Shown: piece by piece, positions 25,603-35,202 of the stretch
How positions within the stretch are numbered: the stretch's first letter is position 1
Layout: every line of letters starts with the position of its first letter
Source of the DNA: an uncultured Bdellovibrionales bacterium
Lineage (GTDB): Bacteria; Bdellovibrionota; FAC87; UBA2466
NCBI GenBank assembly: GCA_937903155.1
Contig: CALCZU010000081.1
Coordinates: forward strand, 1 to 64,000
Length of the DNA stretch: 64,000 nucleotides
Direction of reading: 5' to 3'
Program-made: the position numbers and the translations under genes
Notes under the pieces: model-generated
Database searches by the model: none
Seen by the model: only the letters and a program-made list of their open reading frames with translations
What the model was told of the DNA's origin: nothing

Positions 25603-26926
25603 TGGGTTTAACTTTTTGTCTTTCAGATTTAAGATAGAAACCGAAGTAGGCGCGGATTACATTCCAACAAATCATTCCCTTATTCCTCCTATCGGACATG
25701 CGACTTACTTTGGGGATTACCTCGCGATTCAGCTGGCTTTGGCCGCTTATCTCGTCGTTACCGAGAGAAGGCGAAGTCGGTTACTTTACATTTTTTGTAG
25801 CCTCTTGCTCTTCGCGGGAGTCTGGATTTCTGCGACGCGGACAAGCCTTTTGTGTTTGATAGTAATGTTGTTTTCTATTCTGATCACTTTTCGCAAGTCT
25901 CTATCCTTTTTAAAAACTGGAAGCGTCGTGGTTTTAAGTTCCATTGTAGTCTTTGTTATTTCTCATCTCGGCCATTGGAATTTGAGAATGCAACAGGGAA
26001 TGTGGTAAAAAATCAAAGTGCTTCTGTCAGCTAGGGGATGGGAAGATCTGCAGAATGCTTCCTCAGGGAGACTCTTCCCGTACGAACTTAGCCTCGCTTT
26101 GATTACGAAATACCCATGGTTTGGTTGGGGAATTGGTAGTTTTCGGTTTGTCTACAGTAAGCCCTCCAGGGGACACTCGAACTATCTTTCACTGATTCAG
26201 ATTGAGCAGTGGTATATGCATCCGCACAATGAAATTTTAAATCAGTGGGTCGAGCTAGGGATTTTAGGGCCCATCTTGTTTTTATTCTGCTTCTTTCTAT
26301 TATTCATTCGAATGGGAGCAAAATTAAACTCTATCTCGGGTAGAGAAAAGATTTTTGCTGCAACTCTTCTTAGCGGTCTGCTGGGAATCTTTACGAGTTG
26401 GATGTTCAGTACTAATTTTCTTTTTCCTCTTTCTAGATTTTGGGCCGCTGTGCTTATCGGAGGATGCATAAAATGCTGCTCATCCCATCTTGGGAGTTGG
26501 AAGGAGGGTTTAAAAGTTTCGAAGAGCGTCGCTGTGCTCGTCGTCGTTCTTAGCGTGATTCCGATTATCTCTTACGACATGAGCCTTCTCACAAACGAAA
26601 TGGCTTACAGAAGTCAACAGCCGCAAAAACAAAAAAGCTATCATCGGTTTACGCAGTTTCTCTCCCCTCGAGCGTTTCATACCGAGTTGTATTCGGCCTT
26701 TGAAAACGATGAACCTTCACAGTTGCAGAAAGACTATCCGGCAGTTCCGATGACGTGGTACGTTAGTGCTCTCACGGATTACCACCACGGTAAGTTTGAA
26801 TCCGCGCAAAAAAATCTCCTCAAAGTCCTGACGATTGAACCTAGTTACATTCCTGCGCTCGACCTTCTAGAGCAGATCCAGTACCGACTCAAGCCACATT
26901 CAATGAAAACTGACCCATTCAGTTAA
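25583..26926 (+). pseudogene. O-antigen ligase/polymerase (Wzy/WaaL-like), truncated and interrupted
   Basis: One reading frame carries membrane segments and signatures of the Wzy/WaaL family: HATYFGDYLAIQLALAAYL, WISATRTSLLCLIVMLF, then the SSGRLFPYELSLALI and GWGIGSFRF segments and a long loop with HPHNEILNQWVELGILG, and a TPR-like cytoplasmic tail. The first ~150-200 residues of the family (five or so helices) are missing, and an in-frame TAA at 26006-26008 splits the rest. The two parts are in the same frame. Read as a decayed gene, broken at the same junction that removed the 5' end of the propeller gene. Confidence 0.68.
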
Positions 26927-26953
26927 AGTCGATTTGTGAGATAATAGAAAACG

Positions 26954-29923
26954 ATGCCATCTTTAGTTCTATATCTCAGCCTTTTTAGCGCGTTGCTTTT
27001 CGCAGAAAACCACAACGAAGGAACTGCGAAAAGAGACGATTCTCCAAAATGCGAATCCTTTTTATCGGGTCGTACTTCTTCGATTCCGGTCGGATCGCAA
27101 ATTTACACTTCAACTATTTTGTCAAATGGTCGCAAAGCCGTAATCAAGTCGCATGACAAGTTTATTTTGGTAGATTTGGAATCGGGTTCGCAAAAAGAAA
27201 TTTATGTTGGACATCCCTACGATCGGTTTAACGTGTCTCCCAATGGAAAAATGATGGCGATCCTGAACAAAACTCAACTCCATCTTATCGACATCGAGAG
27301 CGGAAAAATTCTGCAGTCCTCAACGCATCAAGAGGATCCCTGGAGTATTGCGTTTTTATCGGATGAATTGATTAATTTTGAATCAAGTTTTACTTCACAT
27401 CTCCTCGATGCAAATCATCTAAAACCCCTATTAAAGGCTGATTTTGGGATTGGTCCACCTTTAGATGGAAAGCTTTCTCCGAACGGAAGGTATTTTGTTG
27501 CCACGGGCAAAACGTTCGAAGCAAAGGTCTACGATACAAAAGATAAGAAATTATTGAAGGCGCTTAATCTTTATGGGGAATCGCACGGCTCGGTTTCGGC
27601 CTATTTTTCTCCCGACTCGAAAACGCTGATCACGCAGACCGAAGCCAGTCAGAAACTAAGTTTTTACGATCTTGCTTCGGGAGCAGAGACCTCGGTAGAA
27701 CTTCCTTTTCGTTGTACGACATTTTCATATAGCCCAGATGGAAAAAAACTTTTCGCTGCTGGCAATGGACTTGTCATCCTCGATGCTAAAACAAAAAAAA
27801 TTCTAAAAAGTACTGAACTTCCGGGTTTTGCGGACGTATTTTCGCCAGACGGAAAGTCTTTGGCGGTCATTCCCACTGAAAGTGGAAAAACCCCCAAGGG
27901 GAGCGTCTTCTTGTACGACACGGAATCCGGCAAACTGAAATGGTCTTACAGCCCAACCAAGCACGCGAGTCATTCAAACTTCAGTTTTTCGCCCGATGGT
28001 CAATATTTGGTGAACCAAAATGGAGGTTCAGGAAGAACCATTTTAAGTACAGCCAATGGAAGATTGCTCAATCTCTTTCCCAGTCGCGTTGAAGGCTACG
28101 CACCTCCACAATTCGTCGGCAAAGATGCCTTTTTTGAGGAACCGGGACAAATGGTTATCCTCAGAGGGCCGAAAGTTCTGTGCGCAAATCCCGATCTTAC
28201 GGTAGCCAAAGGTGAAGCAAATCTAAAAACATTTTTGAACGAAAAAGCTCTTTGCGAAGGGAAGTTTGATGAAAAAAAATGGGATACTGTAACCACTCCC
28301 GTAATCGGCAATAGCATTCGACCGGAGCTTGCGGCCGCTTACTTAGTTCGTTTTCAAAGACCTGACGGTTTTGATGCCGAAAGACACCTCTCGATTTTAA
28401 ACGCGATCTTAAGATCCCCTCTCGTAGAAAAAGAGCCCGATTTTATTCGGGGTGCTTTGGAAACCGTAATGGGGACGTCCTCGCTCCTATACGAACAGAT
28501 CCTCCGAAAATTCCCGAAATTACGCCAACTCCCGGCCCCTTCGTTTACCAAAAGTGTTTGTAGAACGGAAAAAGAAGATGAAAAGCTTGTCGCCGCGTCC
28601 GACGCTTACTTAAATTTTAAAATTGCGGCGCTAAACAGTGATCGAAGTGAAATATCGGACTGGCATTCGGTTCCTCTACTGACGCGGCTTTTAGCGAAGC
28701 TTCCCGAACGAAATCGAGAAAGCATTCGAGATCGGATCGCGGACAGCCTCGCCCATGGCGCTGCAGACAACTCCAAATATGAAGGCGTTTTTCTTTCAAA
28801 GCTGTATAAATTCACTTACCAGTTCATCGGGCCGTGGTTTGGCGATAAAGAATCAAAGCTGACAGACCTCACGGTTGTCAGGGAAGCCAACCGATTGAGA
28901 CCCGTCATTTTAGGCGTTCAGCCGATTGATGGTGAAGAGAAGAGCAAAACGGAATACGGCTTCTATGCAAAGCCGCTCCCGCCCGTTGCACTTTCAATCC
29001 CCGAAAACTCAAAGAGCGGAAAAATTTCGCTCCCAGGTCTTGAAAACAATCTCCAATGGACGCATGGAAAAAACAAATATTCGGCGGAAGTGGGAATTCA
29101 CCTCGTAGCGGGAAGAAAGGATCTCGTTGAGGACCAAAAAAGCCTACCCTATGACAAGCTTTGGAAAGACGGCGTCCTTTCGGGAACGGTCGTCACTGGT
29201 ACAAATCTGAGAAACGCTGCGGATGGAGTCATGAAAGAGTACTTAGAGTACTTTGAGAAGGAAGGCTTTAAATTCGACGATGAGAAAAAAATAGATAATC
29301 TGCATACGTGGTTAAAACGAGAAATTGCCGGCGGAAAGATGGATTACTTCGTTAAAGAAGCCCATTCCGATGGAGACGAAAAAAACCTGTTTCGCTTTGA
29401 CGATGAGGCTCTTCTAAAACGAGGAGTTAAAAAACTTCCCAATGGCAAACAAGAAGAAGTGAATCTCATTTTTCCTAATAAACAAAGCGACAAAGGGAAG
29501 CTTTTATCGAATCGAGATTTTGGTGACTGGATCCGCGGCCGCGATGCTTCCGAGAAAGGGCCGCTTGTTTACTTCAACGGGAGTTGTTGGTCCAAGACAA
29601 AAGCGGTGAACGAGCTTGAGGCCGCGCAATCGCCCAGTTTGATCAATATTCCGACCCTGACCACATGCTACCCTTTTGGGAACTACGAAACGAACGCCTT
29701 TCGAATTTTGTTAGATAACTTTCGCAAAGGGAAAAACTATAATCAAATCCGCACTGCGATGGAAGAAAATGACGGGTTTAAAAAACGATTAAAAGACGTT
29801 TATCTTTTTCCAGACGAAAAAGACTACGATAAGTATATTACCAGCGTTCTGAAACTTCCTATCCAGGTCGAAGTGAAGGTAACCGACCAAAATGGCCGGA
29901 CGATTCATATCGATGAAAACTAG
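26954..29923 (+). CDS. Large exported propeller protein with possible His/Cys peptidase-like C-terminus
   Basis: A 989-residue protein with signal peptide (PSLVLYLSLFSALLFA). Residues ~45-410 contain blades with SPNGK, SPNGR, SPDSK, SPDGK and SPDGQ turns, a propeller. Residues ~430-650 are a helical region. The C-terminal part (~690-980) has a His in VKEAHSDGD (H804) and a Cys in VYFNGSCWS (C878), each after a hydrophobic strand: the arrangement seen in caspase/gingipain-like (clan CD) peptidases, with a third conserved-looking TLTTCYPFG. The peptidase idea is inference from this arrangement only. Confidence 0.72.
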   Translation: MPSLVLYLSLFSALLFAENHNEGTAKRDDSPKCESFLSGRTSSIPVGSQIYTSTILSNGRKAVIKSHDKFILVDLESGSQKEIYVGHPYDRFNVSPNGKMMAILNKTQLHLIDIESGKILQSSTHQEDPWSIAFLSDELINFESSFTSHLLDANHLKPLLKADFGIGPPLDGKLSPNGRYFVATGKTFEAKVYDTKDKKLLKALNLYGESHGSVSAYFSPDSKTLITQTEASQKLSFYDLASGAETSVELPFRCTTFSYSPDGKKLFAAGNGLVILDAKTKKILKSTELPGFADVFSPDGKSLAVIPTESGKTPKGSVFLYDTESGKLKWSYSPTKHASHSNFSFSPDGQYLVNQNGGSGRTILSTANGRLLNLFPSRVEGYAPPQFVGKDAFFEEPGQMVILRGPKVLCANPDLTVAKGEANLKTFLNEKALCEGKFDEKKWDTVTTPVIGNSIRPELAAAYLVRFQRPDGFDAERHLSILNAILRSPLVEKEPDFIRGALETVMGTSSLLYEQILRKFPKLRQLPAPSFTKSVCRTEKEDEKLVAASDAYLNFKIAALNSDRSEISDWHSVPLLTRLLAKLPERNRESIRDRIADSLAHGAADNSKYEGVFLSKLYKFTYQFIGPWFGDKESKLTDLTVVREANRLRPVILGVQPIDGEEKSKTEYGFYAKPLPPVALSIPENSKSGKISLPGLENNLQWTHGKNKYSAEVGIHLVAGRKDLVEDQKSLPYDKLWKDGVLSGTVVTGTNLRNAADGVMKEYLEYFEKEGFKFDDEKKIDNLHTWLKREIAGGKMDYFVKEAHSDGDEKNLFRFDDEALLKRGVKKLPNGKQEEVNLIFPNKQSDKGKLLSNRDFGDWIRGRDASEKGPLVYFNGSCWSKTKAVNELEAAQSPSLINIPTLTTCYPFGNYETNAFRILLDNFRKGKNYNQIRTAMEENDGFKKRLKDVYLFPDEKDYDKYITSVLKLPIQVEVKVTDQNGRTIHIDEN

Positions 29924-29997
29924 TTGAGCACGCTAGGGGTACGGTAGAGCAGTTATCCATCGCTTAATGGATTGGATTTTGCTAAGAGTATGGCCGC

Positions 29998-30687
29998 ATG
30001 AAAAAACGAAATCTCTTGAGTCTTAAACCCACACAGTTCGCCGTAGGAATGCTTGAAGTCGATGAAAAACTCAAAACCCATCGGAAGCTCAGCAAAAAGC
30101 AACTCCGCGTTTTGGTCGATGAGAACCCTATTCCAGTGGTCCGCGGCCCCGAAAAAAATCTCTACGTCGTCGATGGACACCATTTTTTATGCGTTTGTTA
30201 TTGTCTCGGGCTTAAAAAAGTACGTGTTCAAATAATCAAAGATGTCTACAAGAAAAACTTCTCCTACGGGGACTTTTGGAAGTGGATGTACAAAACCCGT
30301 AACAGCTACCCGTACTGTCAGTTCGGCGAAGGTCCCAGAGACGCGATTTACCTGCCAAACGATATTCGAGGCGTCGCCGATGATCCTTACCGAAGCATTG
30401 CCTGGTTTGTAAGAAAAGCCGGCGGATTTAAAAATACCGACAAAAATTTTGCAGAATTCGAATGGGCTAATTTTTTCAGATCCAAAGGACTACTCGCTCA
30501 AAAAGGGAAAGCTGGCCTTCCGGAAGCTTTGGTCGAAGCGGTCAAGCTTGCGCAGTCCGAAGAGGCTCGTCACTTGCCCGGATTTGGAAAATTAAATTTA
30601 CAGGAAAAAGAGAAAGTGAAAAAAGAGGTCAAAGCCAAAGGTAAGAAAGCCTTGGCCTCGCAAAAGCTAGCAACAGAGTCCCTCTAG
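29998..30687 (+). CDS. ParB/Srx-fold protein (ParBc_2-like)
   Basis: A 229-residue cytoplasmic protein. Residues ~8-85 resemble the ParB nuclease-like fold of the ParBc_2 type: a KPTQFAVGMLEVDEK strand, NPIPVVRGPEKNLYVVDGHH (the DGHH motif) and a VRVQIIKD strand. The tail is Lys-rich (KVKKEVKAKGKKAL). It is not a partition ParB; there is no ParA or HTH domain nearby. Function unknown; DNA or nucleotide binding is possible. Confidence 0.72.
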   Translation: MKKRNLLSLKPTQFAVGMLEVDEKLKTHRKLSKKQLRVLVDENPIPVVRGPEKNLYVVDGHHFLCVCYCLGLKKVRVQIIKDVYKKNFSYGDFWKWMYKTRNSYPYCQFGEGPRDAIYLPNDIRGVADDPYRSIAWFVRKAGGFKNTDKNFAEFEWANFFRSKGLLAQKGKAGLPEALVEAVKLAQSEEARHLPGFGKLNLQEKEKVKKEVKAKGKKALASQKLATESL

Positions 30688-30702
30688 ACCTAAAAAAGAA
30701 TT

Positions 30703-30720
30703 GTTGAACAAATGTTCAAC
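30703..30720. promoter_or_regulatory. Perfect dyad, candidate operator or weak terminator
   Basis: GTTGAACA and TGTTCAAC flank AA, giving an 18-base inverted repeat between the ParB-like gene and the HTH gene at 30787. It could be an operator for that regulator, or, as a 6-base stem with a 6-base loop followed by GTTTTC, a weak terminator. Its core ACAAATGT is shared with the dyad at 51382. Confidence 0.5.
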
Positions 30721-30786
30721 GTTTTCCGCTGATTGCAAATCATTTTCGTTTTCAACTTCGGTGAGCCTGGCATATAGCTAGGCTTT

Positions 30787-31152
30787 ATGGCAGATCTCGG
30801 GGCATTTTACAGAGTTCATCTCGCTGAGACCTTTCAGGCGAGAAAGAAACACAATCCGAGATATTCGTTGCGTGGCTATGCGAAATCCATGGGAGTCGAT
30901 CCCGGATACTTATCTAAGCTTTTAAATGGCAAAATTCTTCTTTCACTCGATCTCGCAGATAAACTCACGCTGAAGCTGAAGTTGAATAAAGAAAAACGAG
31001 CCCAGTTTTTAATTTCCGCGGCGGAGGAGCAACAGTGCCACGCTCTCTATCTGATTGACCCCTCTTTAACAGATTGCGAACCTGCGAAGGATTTTTCAAA
31101 CCGTTTACCGTCTGGCAGAAAAAAACTTAAAAGAATTTCAAAAAATCATTAG
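30787..31152 (+). CDS. Short HTH protein resembling the N-terminus of TIGR02147 proteins
   Basis: A 121-residue helix-turn-helix protein: NPRYSLRGYAKSMGVDPGYL then SKLLNGK, followed by LSLDLADKLTLKLKLNKEKR, as in the first ~70 residues of TIGR02147 proteins of Bdellovibrio and Fibrobacter, whose full length is ~270. The longer C-terminal domain is absent here. It lies 12 bases before the hydrolase gene and is probably its regulator, possibly acting on the dyad at 30703. Confidence 0.72.
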   Translation: MADLGAFYRVHLAETFQARKKHNPRYSLRGYAKSMGVDPGYLSKLLNGKILLSLDLADKLTLKLKLNKEKRAQFLISAAEEQQCHALYLIDPSLTDCEPAKDFSNRLPSGRKKLKRISKNH

Positions 31153-31164
31153 GAGGACTCACAT

Positions 31165-32169
31165 ATGGAAACAAAACAGCAAACTCACGCGAAACAAAGC
31201 TACGGAATCAAATACACCGATCGTCTTGTCCCAGGGAAAAACCCTGTTTGGTTCATGAGTCAGGGCTGTCGTTTGGAAGGCAACCTTTATACTCCTAGCA
31301 ATTTTGACTCGAGTAAGCGTTACCCGACACTAGTGACATGTAATCCGGCAGGAGCGGTAAAAGAACATTCCGCCGCCTACTACTCCGAGAAGCTCCGAGA
31401 GTACGGCTATCTTCTCCTCGCTTTTGACAATCGATCGTGGGGGGAAAGCGAAGGGTTTCCTAGATACTCCGAAGATCCTTTTATGAAGGTGGAAGACAAT
31501 AAAAACGCGACTACTTTTCTCTCTTGTTTAGACTCGGTCGATACAAACCGAATCGGAATCTTAGGACTTTGTTCCGGTGCAGGTTACGCGGCCTATACGG
31601 CGTGCTTTGATATTCGTCTTCGCGCAGTTGCAACGGTCGCAGGAATTTTTGATTTTGCGGGTTGGATCACAAGCTCGAGCGAAATCGGCTTTGATGAAAT
31701 GCTCCTCCGCTCGGCCAACGCCCGAAAAACGTATTATCAGTCCGGTAAAGCCGAGTATGTCGATGGGTGGTACGGCGAGACTCCTTATGCTGCGGATAGC
31801 TCCGGTTGGAGTAAACGCAACCAACTCTGGAATGAACTCAGTCAGTACTATCGTGAAGGCGGCGACCGAGGATGGTACAAGCCTACAGCCGGTGACCACC
31901 GTTCGGCTCAGTGTATCGACAATCGGTACATGATGAATGTAAATCCGATGCTGAAATACCTTAACAAAAGAAAAATCCTAGCGGTTCGCGAAGGTTTAAA
32001 CTTCACAGGACCTCTCAGTGACGAGGCTATCGGATATGCGAATACTGGGAACGGCGAAGTTTTCACGGTGAATGGCGCCTCCCACACCGACCTTTATCAC
32101 GTCGAAGAACACGTCGATAAAGCGGTCGCCAAAATTGCCGATTTTTTCGCCAAAGAGTTGCATCCGTAA
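31165..32169 (+). CDS. Alpha/beta hydrolase with Cys nucleophile elbow (dienelactone-hydrolase-like)
   Basis: A 334-residue alpha/beta hydrolase. The oxyanion region is CNPAGAVKEH, the nucleophile elbow is GLCSGAGY near residue 137 with Cys at the nucleophile position as in dienelactone hydrolases, and a catalytic His lies in NGASHTDLY near 310. No signal peptide, so cytoplasmic. AGGAGG precedes the ATG. It forms an operon with the small HTH regulator. Substrate unknown. Only five bases separate it from the convergent gene at 32175. Confidence 0.82.
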   Translation: METKQQTHAKQSYGIKYTDRLVPGKNPVWFMSQGCRLEGNLYTPSNFDSSKRYPTLVTCNPAGAVKEHSAAYYSEKLREYGYLLLAFDNRSWGESEGFPRYSEDPFMKVEDNKNATTFLSCLDSVDTNRIGILGLCSGAGYAAYTACFDIRLRAVATVAGIFDFAGWITSSSEIGFDEMLLRSANARKTYYQSGKAEYVDGWYGETPYAADSSGWSKRNQLWNELSQYYREGGDRGWYKPTAGDHRSAQCIDNRYMMNVNPMLKYLNKRKILAVREGLNFTGPLSDEAIGYANTGNGEVFTVNGASHTDLYHVEEHVDKAVAKIADFFAKELHP

Positions 32170-32174
32170 AAAAA

Positions 32175-33104
32175 CTACCGGACTCTTTTGCAGTGGTGAA
32201 CTTGGGTATGTCTTGAACTTCCTTTACAAGGAGGTTCGGAGTACCAATTCGCCTGTTCGGTACGGCGAACGTCAAACTCTTCAGGTGGCTTTTCAAACGA
32301 AGTCGCTCCGAAGTCAAACAGTCTGAAGTAATAGTCGTTATTGGGTTGGCTGCCCCCTTGTTTGTGATATCGAACCCGCGTGCCCGACGAGGGAGACCCG
32401 CCCGTCAAAGTAGAAAGTGACCGTCCTTTCGAATCCGAAGGTTCGTCCATGACCGGCCGGTAAGTATAGTAGTACGAATCGCACGCAGAGGGGTTCCCAA
32501 AATAGTACGACTCACTATAAAACTGGACGAGGTTGGATCCTTTATACGGTCGGTTAAAATGAAATGAAAAATCTCCGCACTCGTAGTGAAGTGCCTGATT
32601 TTCCGAGAGTAGGATATGAGGGCTCGAAAATAACTCGCATTGGTAATTGCCTGCGGGAGCCACGAGATGCCAATGGTTGTAGCTTTTTAAAACAAGCTTT
32701 GCTTGGGAGTTACCCTCCAAAGTCAAATCTCCACTGAACTCTGCAGCATACCCTGAATCCTCTTTTTCTTTGAGGTAGAATCCTATTGCCACGGGATTTT
32801 CTTTTTCGAGAGTGGATTTCAGATAGATTTTTGCGGGTAAAGCTTCGCGATCATTTGGCTTTGCGATCTTTCCCGTAAAACCCCAGGTTGCGGTGTATAG
32901 CGATTTTTTTACGTCGGATTTGTTGAGGTCAAAGTAGATAAAACTTCCATTCCCGACACAACCGAAACTTTTCAGCTCGGAAAAGTCTGAAGTCGGTTTG
33001 CCGTTTCCAGAAATAATTTCGGAAAATTTCGCATCCGCAGCGAAACTTTGTGTCGCTAAGGCAATCGCTAAAATGAAAATCGAATCGTAAAAGAAAGTAC
33101 GCAT
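32175..33104 (-). CDS. Secreted protein, function unknown
   Basis: A 309-residue protein with a signal peptide (MRTFFYDSIFILAIALATQSFA). The mature part is beta-rich with aromatic clusters (SESYYFGNPSACDSYYYTY) and several cysteines (FGCVGN, YQCELF, YECGDF, PPCKGS, HHCKRV), probably disulphide-bonded. No family recognised. AT-rich upstream region 33105-33302 holds nothing else I recognise. Confidence 0.7.
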   Translation of the reverse strand: MRTFFYDSIFILAIALATQSFAADAKFSEIISGNGKPTSDFSELKSFGCVGNGSFIYFDLNKSDVKKSLYTATWGFTGKIAKPNDREALPAKIYLKSTLEKENPVAIGFYLKEKEDSGYAAEFSGDLTLEGNSQAKLVLKSYNHWHLVAPAGNYQCELFSSPHILLSENQALHYECGDFSFHFNRPYKGSNLVQFYSESYYFGNPSACDSYYYTYRPVMDEPSDSKGRSLSTLTGGSPSSGTRVRYHKQGGSQPNNDYYFRLFDFGATSFEKPPEEFDVRRTEQANWYSEPPCKGSSRHTQVHHCKRVR

Positions 33105-33302
33105 TTAAATCACCCCCATGATGCGCAAATAGTAATACATCTCCTTCGTAAAGCAAACCGCGGAAGACCTTAAGAATACAAAATCACTGACTAACAATTT
33201 ACGGCGACTTCAATCAATCCCAGCCTAATCCCCGTGGCTTCCCGATTGCTTTCTTAGCGACCCGTCAGGACAGGTGTGTCTTGAAGCAATTGGGATATCA
33301 AT

Positions 33303-34877
33303 ATGTGGCTCGTTATCGCGCTGATTAAAATTTCGATGTTTTCGCAACTGGCTTATGCTGCGAACCCTCTCACGGTAAAGGAATTTCAACAACTCAGACA
33401 AGAGCTTGCGTCAAAGAATTTCAAAACCGCAGAAAAAGCGAAGGAAGCTATCAGAACGGCAAGTATTCAGAACCAAATTCCACCCCATTATGTGATGGGG
33501 ATCGTCGAAAATCTCACGAGTTCACGCGCGAACTCCGAAAGCCGTGATATCGATCTCAAAACTCTTCTGGAAATCTACCAATACCCTGAAGCTTTTACAG
33601 ATCGCATGTTGGATTACCTTCAAGACCGCAATCCTCAAATTCGACTGATTGCCACGAAACTTTTGAAGCATCAGGGAACCATGCGCCCTCTTGAATGGAG
33701 TTCACGGTTGGCACCCGGCCAAACCGATGATGAATTGAGAATTAAACACCATTCTCGTGTGGTCTCTTATTTGATGAAACGAGCCGAGGAGGATTCGGAC
33801 AGCCAGGTCCGTCGCGAAGCTATTGAAGCGATGCAGCCTTTTAATCTCGCGATTGTTTTCAGAGGAAAGGAACGCGTTGATTTAATCACAAAAGAGGGCC
33901 GCGAAAAGCTCTCCGAAATTATTATGAATGATAGGGTTTGGGACGTCCGAACAGAGGCGGCTCGTCTTTTGGTGAATCCCGTTCGCTTCCGCGAGGCCAA
34001 CCCCAAAATTGAAGAAAATTTGGTAAAAGCGCTGAAACAACAATACGTCTTAGACCATAGGGAGCTCCTTGAGTCGATCCTCAAGGTATTACAAGAGACT
34101 ACCCACATTCGTCCCCTAAAAGGCTCAACCCTTTTTAGTCTCGTTAAACTAGCGGTCAATAATCAGACGGTTTATAGCTATCATCCGCTTTTAGAGTTTT
34201 TTGGTAGATACGCCCATTCTAATTCGTCTACCCGTGACTCGTTTGCGCAGGCGTTGGAAAGCTCAGAAACTTACTATTTTCTTTTAAGAGCGATTGTCGC
34301 TGGGAATGAAAGAGATCTCAATGCAGCGGTGAGTATCTTAAATTCGCTGGGTGTTCGTAACTCCCTGATTAAAGGACAGATGGAAAGAGCTCTCTTTAAA
34401 AGACTGAGCAGTCAACCGCAAGTTTCATCGATGGTGGCGGCCAGAATTACGGAAGTTCTAGGGCGTCTACGACCCTCTTATAAAGGTAAAATTCTTCAAT
34501 TTTTCATCGATTCCGAGAAAAAAGACAAAGGTAATTTCTATTACTCAGACGTCATCGCTAGAATGTTTAACGAACTTGCGTTGAACACTCGCGACGCTTC
34601 AAAAGCCTACGATTACATCGTGAAACATCCTGCGCAAGAAGTGCGCTTAGGGGATCAAACGGATCGCAATTTAATGCGCTTACTCAGAGCTCACGGTCTA
34701 CGCGACAATAAATCAGACGGGCCAGTCACCGCCTCTGAACTTAGCCAGCTGACCTGGGCGCGTTCTGCAGACAGTGTGACAGGTCTATTCAGACGCATGA
34801 GAGCGAGATGCGCTGGCGGCTATCAAGCCCTAGCGGAAAAGATAAACCCAAATTACCTCATGGGTTTCGGTCGATAG
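33303..34877 (+). CDS. Exported HEAT/ARM-repeat protein
   Basis: A 524-residue protein starting with a signal peptide (IALIKISMFSQLAYA). Most of the rest consists of helical pairs of HEAT type (NPQIRLIATKLLKHQ, DSQVRREAIEAMQPF, VWDVRTEAARLLVNP), forming a solenoid from ~80 to 450. A C-terminal ~40 residues with RARCAGG lies outside the repeats. Probably a periplasmic scaffold; no enzyme motif. Confidence 0.75.
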   Translation: MWLVIALIKISMFSQLAYAANPLTVKEFQQLRQELASKNFKTAEKAKEAIRTASIQNQIPPHYVMGIVENLTSSRANSESRDIDLKTLLEIYQYPEAFTDRMLDYLQDRNPQIRLIATKLLKHQGTMRPLEWSSRLAPGQTDDELRIKHHSRVVSYLMKRAEEDSDSQVRREAIEAMQPFNLAIVFRGKERVDLITKEGREKLSEIIMNDRVWDVRTEAARLLVNPVRFREANPKIEENLVKALKQQYVLDHRELLESILKVLQETTHIRPLKGSTLFSLVKLAVNNQTVYSYHPLLEFFGRYAHSNSSTRDSFAQALESSETYYFLLRAIVAGNERDLNAAVSILNSLGVRNSLIKGQMERALFKRLSSQPQVSSMVAARITEVLGRLRPSYKGKILQFFIDSEKKDKGNFYYSDVIARMFNELALNTRDASKAYDYIVKHPAQEVRLGDQTDRNLMRLLRAHGLRDNKSDGPVTASELSQLTWARSADSVTGLFRRMRARCAGGYQALAEKINPNYLMGFGR

Positions 34878-35202
34878 TTGGACAAGATCGAGCGACGAAT
34901 CGCGTGCGCGATATGATTTCGATGAAACACGCAGAGGCCTTAAAGATTTTCTCGAGAATTCCAGATAAGGGAAATCGATTGTAGCTTTTATGCCTAGTTT
35001 GACGACACTGATCCCGAAAATCTAAGTCAGGGGTAACTCTTTAAGATCATTGCGGTGTCTTAAAGTTTTCGAAAAAGTGGTGTCGACTTTTTAGACAGCG
35101 CGAATTCTCCGAGGATACATTTTCGGATCTGTTTTTACAGGCATTTTTTTCTGGTGGGCAAATTGCAGCCAATGCATTGAACGAAGATTTTCTGGGGGGA
35201 AA
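34878..35202. other. Intergenic stretch, nothing recognised
   Basis: These 325 bases hold no reading frame with a ribosome site and no strong hairpin. They probably contain the promoter of the paralogue pair that starts at 35203, but no convincing -35/-10 pair was found by eye. Confidence 0.5.

Noticed and set aside
29998..30687. Chromosome partition ParB and nearby origin
   Set aside because: Only the ParB-like fold is present; no ParA, no HTH domain, no parS-like palindrome and no dnaA boxes were seen.
30787..32169. Toxin-antitoxin module (small HTH gene before an effector)
   Set aside because: The second gene is a normal-size alpha/beta hydrolase with catalytic residues and nothing toxin-like.
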